Origin: Thermodesulfovibrio sp.
GTDB lineage: Bacteria > Nitrospirota > Thermodesulfovibrionia > Thermodesulfovibrionales > JdFR-85
Length of the DNA: 6,589 nt
Direction: 5' to 3'
Assembly: GCA_027050975.1 (NCBI GenBank)
Contig: JALUAR010000027.1
Location: 1-6,589, forward strand
How positions within the stretch are numbered: the stretch's first letter is position 1; each line of letters opens with the position of its first letter. This document shows positions 1 through 4,281 of this stretch, piece by piece. The notes beneath the pieces are model-generated. The model did not search any database and was not told the origin of the DNA. It was given only the letters and a program-made list of their open reading frames with translations. The position numbers and the translations under genes were made by a program.

Positions 1-43
1 TCTTTAAAGTGATACAGATACAGGATTTAATTAAGATTTTTAA

Positions 44-68
44 ATTAGGTAATGGTTGGTTACCTAAA
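44..68 (-). terminator. Weak hairpin at the end of the sigma operon
   Basis: TTAGGTAA (45-52) and TTACCTAA (60-67) form an 8-bp inverted repeat with a 7-nt loop, overlapping the stop codon of the repeat-protein gene. On the minus strand it is followed by an AT-rich tract (TTTAAAAATCTT). The stem is AT-rich, so any terminator activity would be weak. Positions 1-43 hold nothing else that I recognise. Confidence 0.3.
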
Positions 69-488
69 TAGTTTTTCCCTCAAAAGCCTTCTTTCTTCGG
101 GAGTGAGTCTCTTCCATTCTTTATAGAGTCTGCGGAGACGTTCCCTCTTGTCAGCCGGAAGCTTCTTCCATCTGTTGAATTTTCTGATAAGGGCCTGTCT
201 CTTTGCAGGGGGAAGGCTTTTAAACCTTTTGTACAGCCTCCACAGTTGTGCTCTCTTCTCCGGTGGCAAAGCCCTGAATCTTCTGTAGTTTTCAATTATC
301 TGTCTTCTCCTCTCCTTCGGGAGGGACTTCCATTTTCGATACATCTTTATAATAGCCTTCTTCTGGGCTGGCGAAAGCTTCTCCCATTGCTCCATTTCGC
401 CAGGGATTCCGGTGGGCTGGGCATAGGTTTTTATGGGGATTACCATTAAAGAAATGGCTAATGCTATGAAAATTAACCTTTTAATCAT
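60..488 (-). CDS. Secreted DUF3106-like protein of six 18-residue basic repeats
   Basis: A 142-residue exported protein. Residues 1-23 are a signal peptide (basic MIKR, hydrophobic core, TYA before Q24). After a short linker, residues 35-142 are exactly six 18-residue repeats with pattern [W/F]-x-x-L-x-P-x-x-[R/K]-x-x-[L/I]-x-x-x-[Y/F]-x-x, ending at the stop codon. The pattern resembles DUF3106 proteins, whose function is unknown; the assignment is by pattern only. The repeats look helical and are dominated by Arg and Lys. I chose the ATG at 488 because GGTGGTGAG sits just upstream; the ATG at 509 has no ribosome site and would spoil the signal peptide. It is the last gene of the sigma/anti-sigma operon, 29 nt after the 42-residue ORF. 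Inference: it is a periplasmic partner or sensor feeding back on the anti-sigma factor, or a regulon effector. Confidence 0.85.
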   Translation of the reverse strand: MIKRLIFIALAISLMVIPIKTYAQPTGIPGEMEQWEKLSPAQKKAIIKMYRKWKSLPKERRRQIIENYRRFRALPPEKRAQLWRLYKRFKSLPPAKRQALIRKFNRWKKLPADKRERLRRLYKEWKRLTPEERRLLREKLFR

Positions 489-517
489 ACTCTCACCACC
501 TTTTTGCAAATGGTTCT

Positions 518-646
518 TTATTCATCTTTCAAATCAAAAACCACACCATGTTCCGTAAAAATCTTCTTCTTTTCGGTCTCATCCATAACATCAGTAACAA
601 AACTCAATCCCGAATCACTAAACATTGAACTTTGATCTCTGAACAT
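518..646 (-). CDS. Unrecognised 42-residue ORF between anti-sigma factor and repeat protein
   Basis: A small ORF that fills most of the gap between the anti-sigma and DUF3106-like genes. Its ATG (646-644) shares one base with the anti-sigma TAA stop (TAATG), and GAAGAGGTG just upstream serves as ribosome site, so translation is probably coupled. The product starts MFRDQSSMFSDSG and ends GVVFDLKDE. It is acidic at its end, has a KKK patch at residues 26-28, and has no signal peptide, Cys or membrane segment, so it should be cytoplasmic. I recognise no family. Placement, overlap and ribosome site argue that it is real; the short length leaves doubt. Inference: a cytoplasmic accessory to the sigma/anti-sigma pair. 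Confidence 0.55.
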   Translation of the reverse strand: MFRDQSSMFSDSGLSFVTDVMDETEKKKIFTEHGVVFDLKDE

Positions 647-1089
647 TACACCTCTTCCAGCAGTTCAATCTCCTCAAGATGTTCTATGAGGTCAAGATTC
701 TCATATAATTCAAGATTTTTAAGAAGTTCATAGTTTTCTGTAATAAACCGTTCAGTCTGTTTTGTGTTGTAGTACCGGTATCCGAGCATCAGTATAATGA
801 TCAGTACCAGGGCGGAAACAAAGGCTGCTACAGGTCTTGAAAGGTAAAAACGTTTTGCCTCTCTTTCAGTTATACGGTCTTTTACCTTCCTGTTAAACTC
901 TTTCCAGAACTCCTGTGGTATGGAGGGCTCTTCCACTTTCAGCCTGTCAAGTTCTTTTCTGAACTTATAGTACGCTCTGCTACAGCGTGTGCAAGAGTCA
1001 AGATGCCTTTGGATTGATTCAGCCTCTTTGGGACCGATCTCATTATAGTAATATTCGATTAGTCTCTTTTGTATATCCTCACAGTTCAT
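646..1089 (-). CDS. Zinc-binding membrane anti-sigma factor (zf-HC2/ZAS type)
   Basis: A 147-residue single-pass membrane protein expected to hold the adjacent ECF sigma factor inactive. The N-terminal domain has the ZAS zinc signature: Cys3, then His29-x3-Cys33-x2-Cys36. A charged linker follows, then a hydrophobic segment at about 86-107. The remaining roughly 40 periplasmic residues are rich in Leu and Glu (LEEIELLEEV at the end), clearly acidic and probably helical. I chose the ATG at 1089, not the TTG at 1107, because AGGAGAAGG lies directly before it and it overlaps the sigma stop codon as ATGA, typical of coupled sigma/anti-sigma translation. In this family, release usually follows proteolysis or a change at the zinc site. 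The acidic tail faces the compartment of the very basic repeat protein made from the same operon. Confidence 0.92.
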   Translation of the reverse strand: MNCEDIQKRLIEYYYNEIGPKEAESIQRHLDSCTRCSRAYYKFRKELDRLKVEEPSIPQEFWKEFNRKVKDRITEREAKRFYLSRPVAAFVSALVLIIILMLGYRYYNTKQTERFITENYELLKNLELYENLDLIEHLEEIELLEEV

Positions 1090-1646
1090 ATTTCCTTCTC
1101 CTTGCAAAAATTTCTCAGGTTATCGATTGCCTTAAAGAGGTTGGCTTTTACAGTTCCGTCCGCGCATCCGAGCACCTGTGCTATCTCCCTTATTTTCATT
1201 CCTTTAAGATGCTTCATTACAAAGACCTCTCTTTGTCTCAGGGGAAGTCTTTGTATTGCCTCTCTCAGTCTCCTCATTCTCTCTTTCCTCTGTATTTCAT
1301 TGTAGGGATCATATTCTATTGGAATATCTTTTATATTGCTTTCCTGTCTTGAGTCGTTTCTTTCAGTAGATGAAAACCCGAAGATGCTCAGTAGTTTTTT
1401 CCGGCGATGGTGTCTCCTGCAGAGATTAATGGTAATTTTCATTATCCATGTTTTCAAGGAGGCTTCCTCCCTGAAGCCACTGATTCCTGTAAATACCCTT
1501 ACGAACACCTCCTGTGCAATATCCTCGGCATCATGGAAATCACCGGTCATCTCATATGCCATGTGGAACACCATTCTTTTGTATTCATTCATTACCTGCT
1601 CAAATGCAAGAGAGTCACCATCTTTCAGTCTGCTCAGTATATCCAT
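1086..1646 (-). CDS. ECF-family RNA polymerase sigma factor (RpoE-like)
   Basis: A 186-residue group 4 sigma factor, normal length for the family. Region 2 (about 19-87) contains the DAEDIAQEVFVRVF core-binding helix and a basic -10-recognition segment (W67 to the HHRRKK stretch). A linker of about 40 residues follows. Region 4 (about 126-180) contains LPLRQREVFVMKHLKGMKIREIA and the helix-turn-helix GCADGTVKANLFKA that reads the -35 element. No extra C-terminal domain is present. The first gene of a four-gene operon, it overlaps its anti-sigma factor by 4 nt. There is no good Shine-Dalgarno (only GGAT 11 nt upstream), and the predicted transcript starts only about 12-15 nt before the ATG. 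The promoter closely matches the divergent one, so autoregulation is likely. The target regulon beyond this locus cannot be read from the window. Confidence 0.95.
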   Translation of the reverse strand: MDILSRLKDGDSLAFEQVMNEYKRMVFHMAYEMTGDFHDAEDIAQEVFVRVFTGISGFREEASLKTWIMKITINLCRRHHRRKKLLSIFGFSSTERNDSRQESNIKDIPIEYDPYNEIQRKERMRRLREAIQRLPLRQREVFVMKHLKGMKIREIAQVLGCADGTVKANLFKAIDNLRNFCKEKEI

Positions 1647-1667
1647 GGCTTAATCCGATTTTATTAT

Positions 1668-1698
1668 ATATAGAGCCTGCTGTTACGAAAAGGTTTAC
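1668..1698 (-). promoter_or_regulatory. Candidate autoregulated ECF promoter of the sigma operon
   Basis: On the minus strand, a GTAAACCTTTT block (1698-1688) is followed, 17 nt after AAACC, by TCTATAT (1674-1668). The AAC-containing -35 and the 17-nt spacing fit ECF-type promoters. The identical boxes and spacing occur in mirror image in front of the divergent gene. Assignment to this particular sigma factor is inference from the shared motif and location. Confidence 0.6.
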
Positions 1699-1711
1699 TC
1701 TTTTGAAAAAG

Positions 1712-1742
1712 GTAAACCTTTTTCTTTCTAAGGACTCTATAT
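1712..1742 (+). promoter_or_regulatory. Candidate ECF promoter of the GKG-hexad gene
   Basis: GTAAACCTTTT (1712-1722), then TCTATAT (1736-1742) exactly 17 nt after AAACC. The downstream sequence also matches the other promoter: TATCAAAACCGATT here, against AATAAAATCGGATT there. The two -35 blocks form an 11-bp perfect inverted repeat (1688-1698 and 1712-1722) only 13 nt apart, so two polymerases could hardly bind at once. Confidence 0.6.
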
Positions 1743-1770
1743 TATCAAAACCGATTCAAGGAGGTGTAAT

Positions 1771-2091
1771 ATGAAAAGGATTTTCGTGGCAGTTATTACT
1801 ATGGCAATGTTAATCGGAGGTGCGTCGGTAGCTCATGCAGGCTCGGCTCATGGAAAGGGTTGGGCCAGGGGCAAAGGTATAGCCCATGGTAAGGGTGTTG
1901 CTATGGGTAAGGGTTCTGCTACCGGTACCGGAGTGGTGCTCTGGAAGGACAAAAACGGAAAGATTCATTACAAAAAGGGCTCCGGTACTGTCCACGGAAA
2001 GGGAATTGTCATAGGAAAGGGTACGATTGCAGGTAAAGGTATGGCCACTGGAAAAGGATGGGTTAGAGGTAGAGGCAGGGCAGGGCGCTGA
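1771..2091 (+). CDS. Secreted glycine/lysine hexad-repeat (GKGxxx) protein, unknown function
   Basis: A 106-residue exported small basic protein that I do not recognise as a named family. Residues 1-23 are a signal peptide ending AHA. From Gly28 the sequence has a strict 6-residue period: five hexads GKGWAR, GKGIAH, GKGVAM, GKGSAT, GTGVVL (28-57), then a 12-residue centre WKDKNGKIHYKK (58-69), then five more hexads GSGTVH, GKGIVI, GKGTIA, GKGMAT, GKGWVR (70-99) and a GRGRAGR tail. No Cys is present. The centre has a plausible beta-turn at Asn62-Gly63, so the arms could pair as one long hairpin; this is speculation. An excellent ribosome site, AAGGAGGTG (1758-1766), fixes the start. It is divergent from the ECF sigma operon and shares its promoter motif, so it is probably a main target of that sigma factor, perhaps an envelope or matrix component. 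Confidence 0.85.
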   Translation: MKRIFVAVITMAMLIGGASVAHAGSAHGKGWARGKGIAHGKGVAMGKGSATGTGVVLWKDKNGKIHYKKGSGTVHGKGIVIGKGTIAGKGMATGKGWVRGRGRAGR

Positions 2092-2152
2092 TAGAGCTTT
2101 TACTATGAGAGAAGTTAAATCCATTTAGACTGGACCATACCATTTTTTCCGG
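2092..2152. other. Short convergent intergenic gap without a clear terminator
   Basis: Between the rightward hexad gene and the leftward DUF1848 gene. It contains a T6 run (2143-2148), but only 3-bp stems (for example TGG/CCA) precede it, so no convincing intrinsic terminator is visible. Its right side runs into the 21-nt repeat at 2153. Confidence 0.5.
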
Positions 2153-2173
2153 AGATTGTCGGTTTTTTGTTAC
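2153..2173 (+). repeat. Left copy of a 21-nt inverted repeat bounding the TA/DUF1848 block
   Basis: AGATTGTCGG followed by TTTTTTGTTAC. The same 21 nt occurs inverted at 3779-3799 with a single difference (T6 here, T5C there). This copy touches the DUF1848 stop codon (2173-2175). Chance occurrence of a 20/21 inverted match in a window this size is improbable even allowing for the T run, but whether it is a mobile-element end is inference. Confidence 0.6.
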
Positions 2174-3081
2174 TATATGAAAAGTAGGCAATCTGTCTTA
2201 TCCTCTGTAACATCCTCAACAAGTGAGTTCCATTCCGGATTATGCCGCTTTACAGCCTCCACCGCTTTCTCTTTATCCGTATTTGCATAGCAGTAGATAC
2301 AGCCGTGGGCACAGGTATCATAGGCACCAATATCTAAGCTCTTTGTGCAGGCACACTCCTTGCGGGTTGGTGTTTCTGAAGTATCAAGGGCAGTCATAAA
2401 AAGAAACGAAAGATAAGCACCATTAATGCAGCTTGCCTTATGTACACGATCTGAAAGCAGATAGTCATTACAGCATGCATGTATTCTTATTCCATACCTG
2501 CTGGCAATGTCTGAAAGTCTGTGAGCATAATGCCTCTTTTCGTCTTCTGATAGCTCTGATGGCTCATGGTCTGTATACCTCTGAAAGTTCTTTATCACCT
2601 TCTTATAGGGATTCATAAAGCTAATATAACAGAACCTTACATAACCCTTAAGCTTCTCTGCAGTGCTGACAAAAAGATCTTCATACACTGAGAAATCCAT
2701 CTTATCCGTGATACAGATTGGATCAAACCTCCAGATTATATGCTGGGGAGAGTATCTCTTTGAAAGATAAATGAAATCCTTGATGGCACCATCAGCTTCA
2801 GGAGTAGCAGTCTCAAGTGCCCTGTTTCCAGTAATGGTAAAGTGGAAAAAGAGATTCTTAGTAACTCTTTCCACATGCTCAAGACGGCTCAGCAGTGGCG
2901 AGAAGTTTTTGGACCAGAAGACAATTGCACCAACATCCTCTGGCTTAAGAGAGACATAAATCCACCTGCCCGAGTAGGGATGTTTTACATACAGGTAGCC
3001 ACTCCTCAGTCTGTTGATAAACCACTCGGAGTAGAATGCAGGAATATCCGTCCTTCTACTTGCTGATATTATTCTGCTCAT
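2173..3081 (-). CDS. DUF1848 family protein with C-terminal radical-SAM-like Fe-S motif
   Basis: A 302-residue protein, full length for DUF1848. It begins with the family hallmark SRIISASRRTDIPAFYSEWF and contains VFWSKNF and IIWRFDPI segments. Near the C-terminus it has Cys243-x-Cys245 and then Cys257-x3-Cys261-x2-Cys264 in CAHGCIYCYAN. The CxxxCxxC spacing matches the [4Fe-4S] site of radical SAM enzymes, but at the wrong end of the protein, a known oddity of the family. Additional Cys203, Cys204 and Cys218 may bind a second metal site. The reaction is unknown. No in-frame start lies upstream before a stop codon, and there is no clear ribosome site. It starts 31 nt after the toxin stop, so it may be co-transcribed with the toxin-antitoxin pair. 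Confidence 0.9.
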   Translation of the reverse strand: MSRIISASRRTDIPAFYSEWFINRLRSGYLYVKHPYSGRWIYVSLKPEDVGAIVFWSKNFSPLLSRLEHVERVTKNLFFHFTITGNRALETATPEADGAIKDFIYLSKRYSPQHIIWRFDPICITDKMDFSVYEDLFVSTAEKLKGYVRFCYISFMNPYKKVIKNFQRYTDHEPSELSEDEKRHYAHRLSDIASRYGIRIHACCNDYLLSDRVHKASCINGAYLSFLFMTALDTSETPTRKECACTKSLDIGAYDTCAHGCIYCYANTDKEKAVEAVKRHNPEWNSLVEDVTEDKTDCLLFI

Positions 3082-3112
3082 TAAGGCAGTTGTGAATGTC
3101 CTTTATCTTTGC

Positions 3113-3391
3113 TTATATTATCCTGTAGGTCTCTTTGTAGATATTCTTTCTGGGACCTGTTGCAATAATATCTATTACCTTGCCTTTAGAGATTCTGTAA
3201 ATTATTCTCAATGAGCTAACTCTGTAACTTCTCAGCCCTTCAAGTTCGTCTTTTAGTGCCTTTCCGGAAAACAGCTCGGTTATTATCGTCTGTAAAGCCT
3301 TTTTAACCTTTCTTTTAATATAAGGATGCATATTTCGGAGCAATTCCACTATCTCATCGGGTACTTTGAGTTTATAGACAGTTGGTTTCAT
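3113..3391 (-). CDS. RelE/ParE-superfamily toxin
   Basis: A 92-residue type II toxin of usual size. It shows the family layout: an N-terminal strand and helices (VPDEIVELLRNMHPYIKRKVKKAL), then LEGLRSYRVSSLRIIYRI, and the closing strand IIATGPRKNIYKETYRI. Conserved basic residues in the core include Arg54, Arg57, Arg62, Arg66 and Arg81. RelE members cleave mRNA on the ribosome while ParE members act on gyrase; the sequence alone does not decide between them. It starts 9 nt after the antitoxin stop, preceded only by a weak GCCGGG. It looks intact, which matters because its antitoxin has an abnormal N-terminus. Confidence 0.88.
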   Translation of the reverse strand: MKPTVYKLKVPDEIVELLRNMHPYIKRKVKKALQTIITELFSGKALKDELEGLRSYRVSSLRIIYRISKGKVIDIIATGPRKNIYKETYRII

Positions 3392-3400
3392 CCCGGCAGC

Positions 3401-3631
3401 CTATTTAAATAACTCTTCCAGGGAATACAGCTTAGCTTTTTTGGCCTTTAAATCTTTGATTCCCTGCTTAATCTCTCTCATTAAGTCAGTATCAGAGCGA
3501 ATGGCCATGGTCTCTTTCCAGCCCTCAAACTCGTCATGACTTACAATTACGGCAGCAGGCCGGCCGTTTTTAGTGATAACAATCTCTTCATCCGTTGATC
3601 TGACCTCATCTACAAGAGAACTGAGTTTCAT
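3401..3631 (-). CDS. Phd/YefM-family antitoxin, N-terminus displaced by a frameshift
   Basis: A 76-residue ORF with the Phd/YefM core LSSLVDEV, then EEIVITKNGRPAAVIVSHDEFEGW, and a charged C-terminal tail that would wrap the toxin. Family members normally begin about ten residues earlier. Those residues are present in another frame: the ATG at 3660, with an ideal AAGGAGGT, encodes MKTLPLSG and then TAA, two bases before the ATG at 3631. Returning to the main frame one base earlier (GTA AAG ATG) would give MKTLPLSGVKMKLSS, the expected family start. So one base has been lost, or a -1 frameshift or stop-restart is used. Starting at 3631 removes the first strand of the DNA-binding fold, so repression may be impaired even if toxin neutralisation survives. 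A sequencing error is also possible. Confidence 0.8.
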   Translation of the reverse strand: MKLSSLVDEVRSTDEEIVITKNGRPAAVIVSHDEFEGWKETMAIRSDTDLMREIKQGIKDLKAKKAKLYSLEELFK

Positions 3632-3633
3632 CT

Positions 3634-3660
3634 TTACCCTGAAAGAGGTAATGTCTTCAT
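3634..3660 (-). pseudogene. Severed first codons of the antitoxin (MKTLPLSG, stop)
   Basis: A nine-codon reading frame opened by the best ribosome site of the operon (AAGGAGGT, five bases before ATG) and ending at TAA (3636-3634). The next ATG (3631) opens the antitoxin core. The peptide matches the usual Phd/YefM N-terminus, so I read it as the broken-off start of that gene; it could also act as a leader peptide allowing re-initiation. Confidence 0.65.
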
Positions 3661-3697
3661 ATCTGACCTCCTTTATGGTTGACTATAATTCTGACTA

Positions 3698-3726
3698 ATA
3701 ATATCGTTTTTTTGTATATGAGTCAA
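3698..3726 (-). promoter_or_regulatory. Sigma-70 promoter of the toxin-antitoxin operon
   Basis: On the minus strand, TTGACT (3726-3721), a 17-nt spacer, then TATTAT (3703-3698). Transcription should start near 3691, leaving a leader of about 30 nt that contains AAGGAGGT. Two direct TGACTA copies (3680-3685 and 3692-3697, 12 bp apart) lie between the -10 and the ribosome site and are possible antitoxin operator half-sites. Confidence 0.7.
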
Positions 3727-3764
3727 TAGAAAGTTTTAGCGCTTCATTTATTCAAAATAAATTA

Positions 3765-3827
3765 ACCCAGATCCAGCGGTAACGAAAAACCGACAATCTT
3801 CTATGAATCTTATCGCTGGATTCGGGT
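3765..3827. repeat. Imperfect 18-bp dyad upstream of the 102-residue gene
   Basis: ACCCAGATCCAGCGGTAA (3765-3782) is complementary to TTATCGCTGGATTCGGGT (3810-3827) at 15 of 18 positions, with an 8-bp perfect core (ATCCAGCG/CGCTGGAT). The 27-nt loop contains most of the right copy of the 21-nt repeat. The right arm runs directly into the TATAAT at 3827, so it could be an operator for that promoter. A smaller hairpin, TTTATT-CAA-AATAAA, lies at about 3748-3762. Confidence 0.6.
3779..3799 (-). repeat. Right copy of the 21-nt inverted repeat
   Basis: Read on the minus strand it matches the copy at 2153-2173 at 20 of 21 positions. Together they enclose the antitoxin, toxin and DUF1848 genes and their promoter, about 1.65 kb outer edge to outer edge. 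I see no target-site duplication outside the copies (TCCGG on the left, TCTAT on the right). Confidence 0.6.
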
Positions 3828-3832
3828 ATAAT
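3827..3832 (+). promoter_or_regulatory. -10 box (TATAAT) seven bases before an ATG, leaderless-type promoter
   Basis: A perfect TATAAT lies 7 nt before the ATG at 3840, so transcription would begin at about the start codon. No Shine-Dalgarno is possible. The -35 region is poor (around 3804-3809), which suggests an activator or reliance on the overlapping dyad. Confidence 0.45.
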
Positions 3833-3839
3833 CTTTACC

Positions 3840-4148
3840 ATGGCCCTGATAAACATAGACTCAGCCTTGAGAAGGGTTATGCAACAGATGAAGAAACTCT
3901 CTCCAGGCATGGGGATAGAGATTCTCTCTTACAAGAGAAACCGTGGAATCACCCTGCTTAAGAGGGAGGACAGCTCAATACATGTCCGGGAGCATGGCTA
4001 CAGAGAGGAGGAGTTTGTCTCCTCTCAGGAAGAATTACCAAAGCTTCTGAAATCCCTCTTTAAGATAGAGTTTCCAAGAAGCAGAAAACTCCGCATTTAC
4101 CAGATAAAAGCACCTCATGAAGTGAATAAGCCCCTTAAGAGGCTATAG
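3840..4148 (+). CDS. Unrecognised 102-residue basic protein
   Basis: I do not recognise this as a named family. It is a soluble, basic protein with no Cys, signal peptide or membrane segment. An amphipathic N-terminal helix (about 5-18) is followed by GMGIEILSYKRNRGITLLKRED, which looks like a beta hairpin. Next come HVREHGYREEEF and a helix ELPKLLKSLFKIEF, and then a basic PRSRKLRIYQIK strand near the C-terminus. The length and charge pattern would suit nucleic-acid binding, but this is only a guess. The ATG at 3840 has a TATAAT at leaderless distance. An alternative start at Met14 (3879) or Met17 (3888) would have GAGAAGGG upstream, so the first residues are uncertain. Downstream come three tandem hairpins and a convergent gene. 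Confidence 0.7.
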   Translation: MALINIDSALRRVMQQMKKLSPGMGIEILSYKRNRGITLLKREDSSIHVREHGYREEEFVSSQEELPKLLKSLFKIEFPRSRKLRIYQIKAPHEVNKPLKRL

Positions 4149-4160
4149 TTTTAAGAAAAA

Positions 4161-4185
4161 CTTAAAGGGGCTCCGCCCCTTTAGA
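4161..4185 (-). terminator. GC-rich hairpin with T tract on the minus strand
   Basis: AAAGGGGC (4164-4171) pairs with GCCCCTTT (4175-4182) around a TCC loop; one or two flanking pairs extend it. Read leftward, the stem is followed by AGTTTTTCTT, a good intrinsic terminator for the zinc-protein gene. Read rightward no T run follows, so stopping of the 102-residue gene would rely on the hairpin alone. Confidence 0.65.
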
Positions 4186-4217
4186 ACCCCAATAAGGAAA
4201 GATTGTTCTTTAATACG

Positions 4218-4248
4218 GAGATTTGAGGGACTTTGTCCCTCAAATCTC
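4218..4248. repeat. Perfect 14-bp hairpin with TTT loop
   Basis: GAGATTTGAGGGAC (4218-4231) and GTCCCTCAAATCTC (4235-4248) are perfectly complementary around a 3-nt loop. No T tract follows on either strand. It abuts the next hairpin directly. Confidence 0.8.
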
Positions 4249-4281
4249 AGTGAAGCCCCGACCAGAGGTCGGGGCTTCACT
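4249..4281. repeat. Perfect 15-bp hairpin with AGA loop at the zinc-protein stop codon
   Basis: AGTGAAGCCCCGACC (4249-4263) and GGTCGGGGCTTCACT (4267-4281) pair perfectly. The right arm covers the TGA stop (4279-4277) of the leftward zinc-protein gene, so its mRNA would end in a very stable stem that may protect it from 3' exonucleases. Confidence 0.8.

Noticed and set aside
1..11. Similarity of the first bases (TCTTTAAAGTG) to the last bases of the window (TCTTTAAGTG)
   Set aside because: Too short and AT-rich to mean anything, and not exact.
1087..1107. TTG at 1107 as the anti-sigma start
   Set aside because: It would sit on its own ribosome site; the ATG at 1089 has AGGAGAAGG in place and the typical ATGA overlap.
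1688..1723. The inverted repeat before the hexad gene as a transcription terminator
   Set aside because: It lies between divergent starts and its arms coincide with matching -35 blocks at matching spacing, so a promoter pair explains it better.
987..1774. Rightward ORFs of 78-121 codons opposite the sigma and anti-sigma genes
   Set aside because: They are antisense shadows: no ribosome sites, odd composition, and the leftward frames match well-known families end to end.
1810..2124. A 104-codon leftward ORF opposite the hexad gene
   Set aside because: It is the mirror of the GKG repeat codons; the rightward frame has a signal peptide and an ideal ribosome site.
2150..2168. CCG-CGG stem followed by T6 as a terminator for the hexad gene
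   Set aside because: Only three base pairs form; the sequence is better explained as the 21-nt repeat copy.
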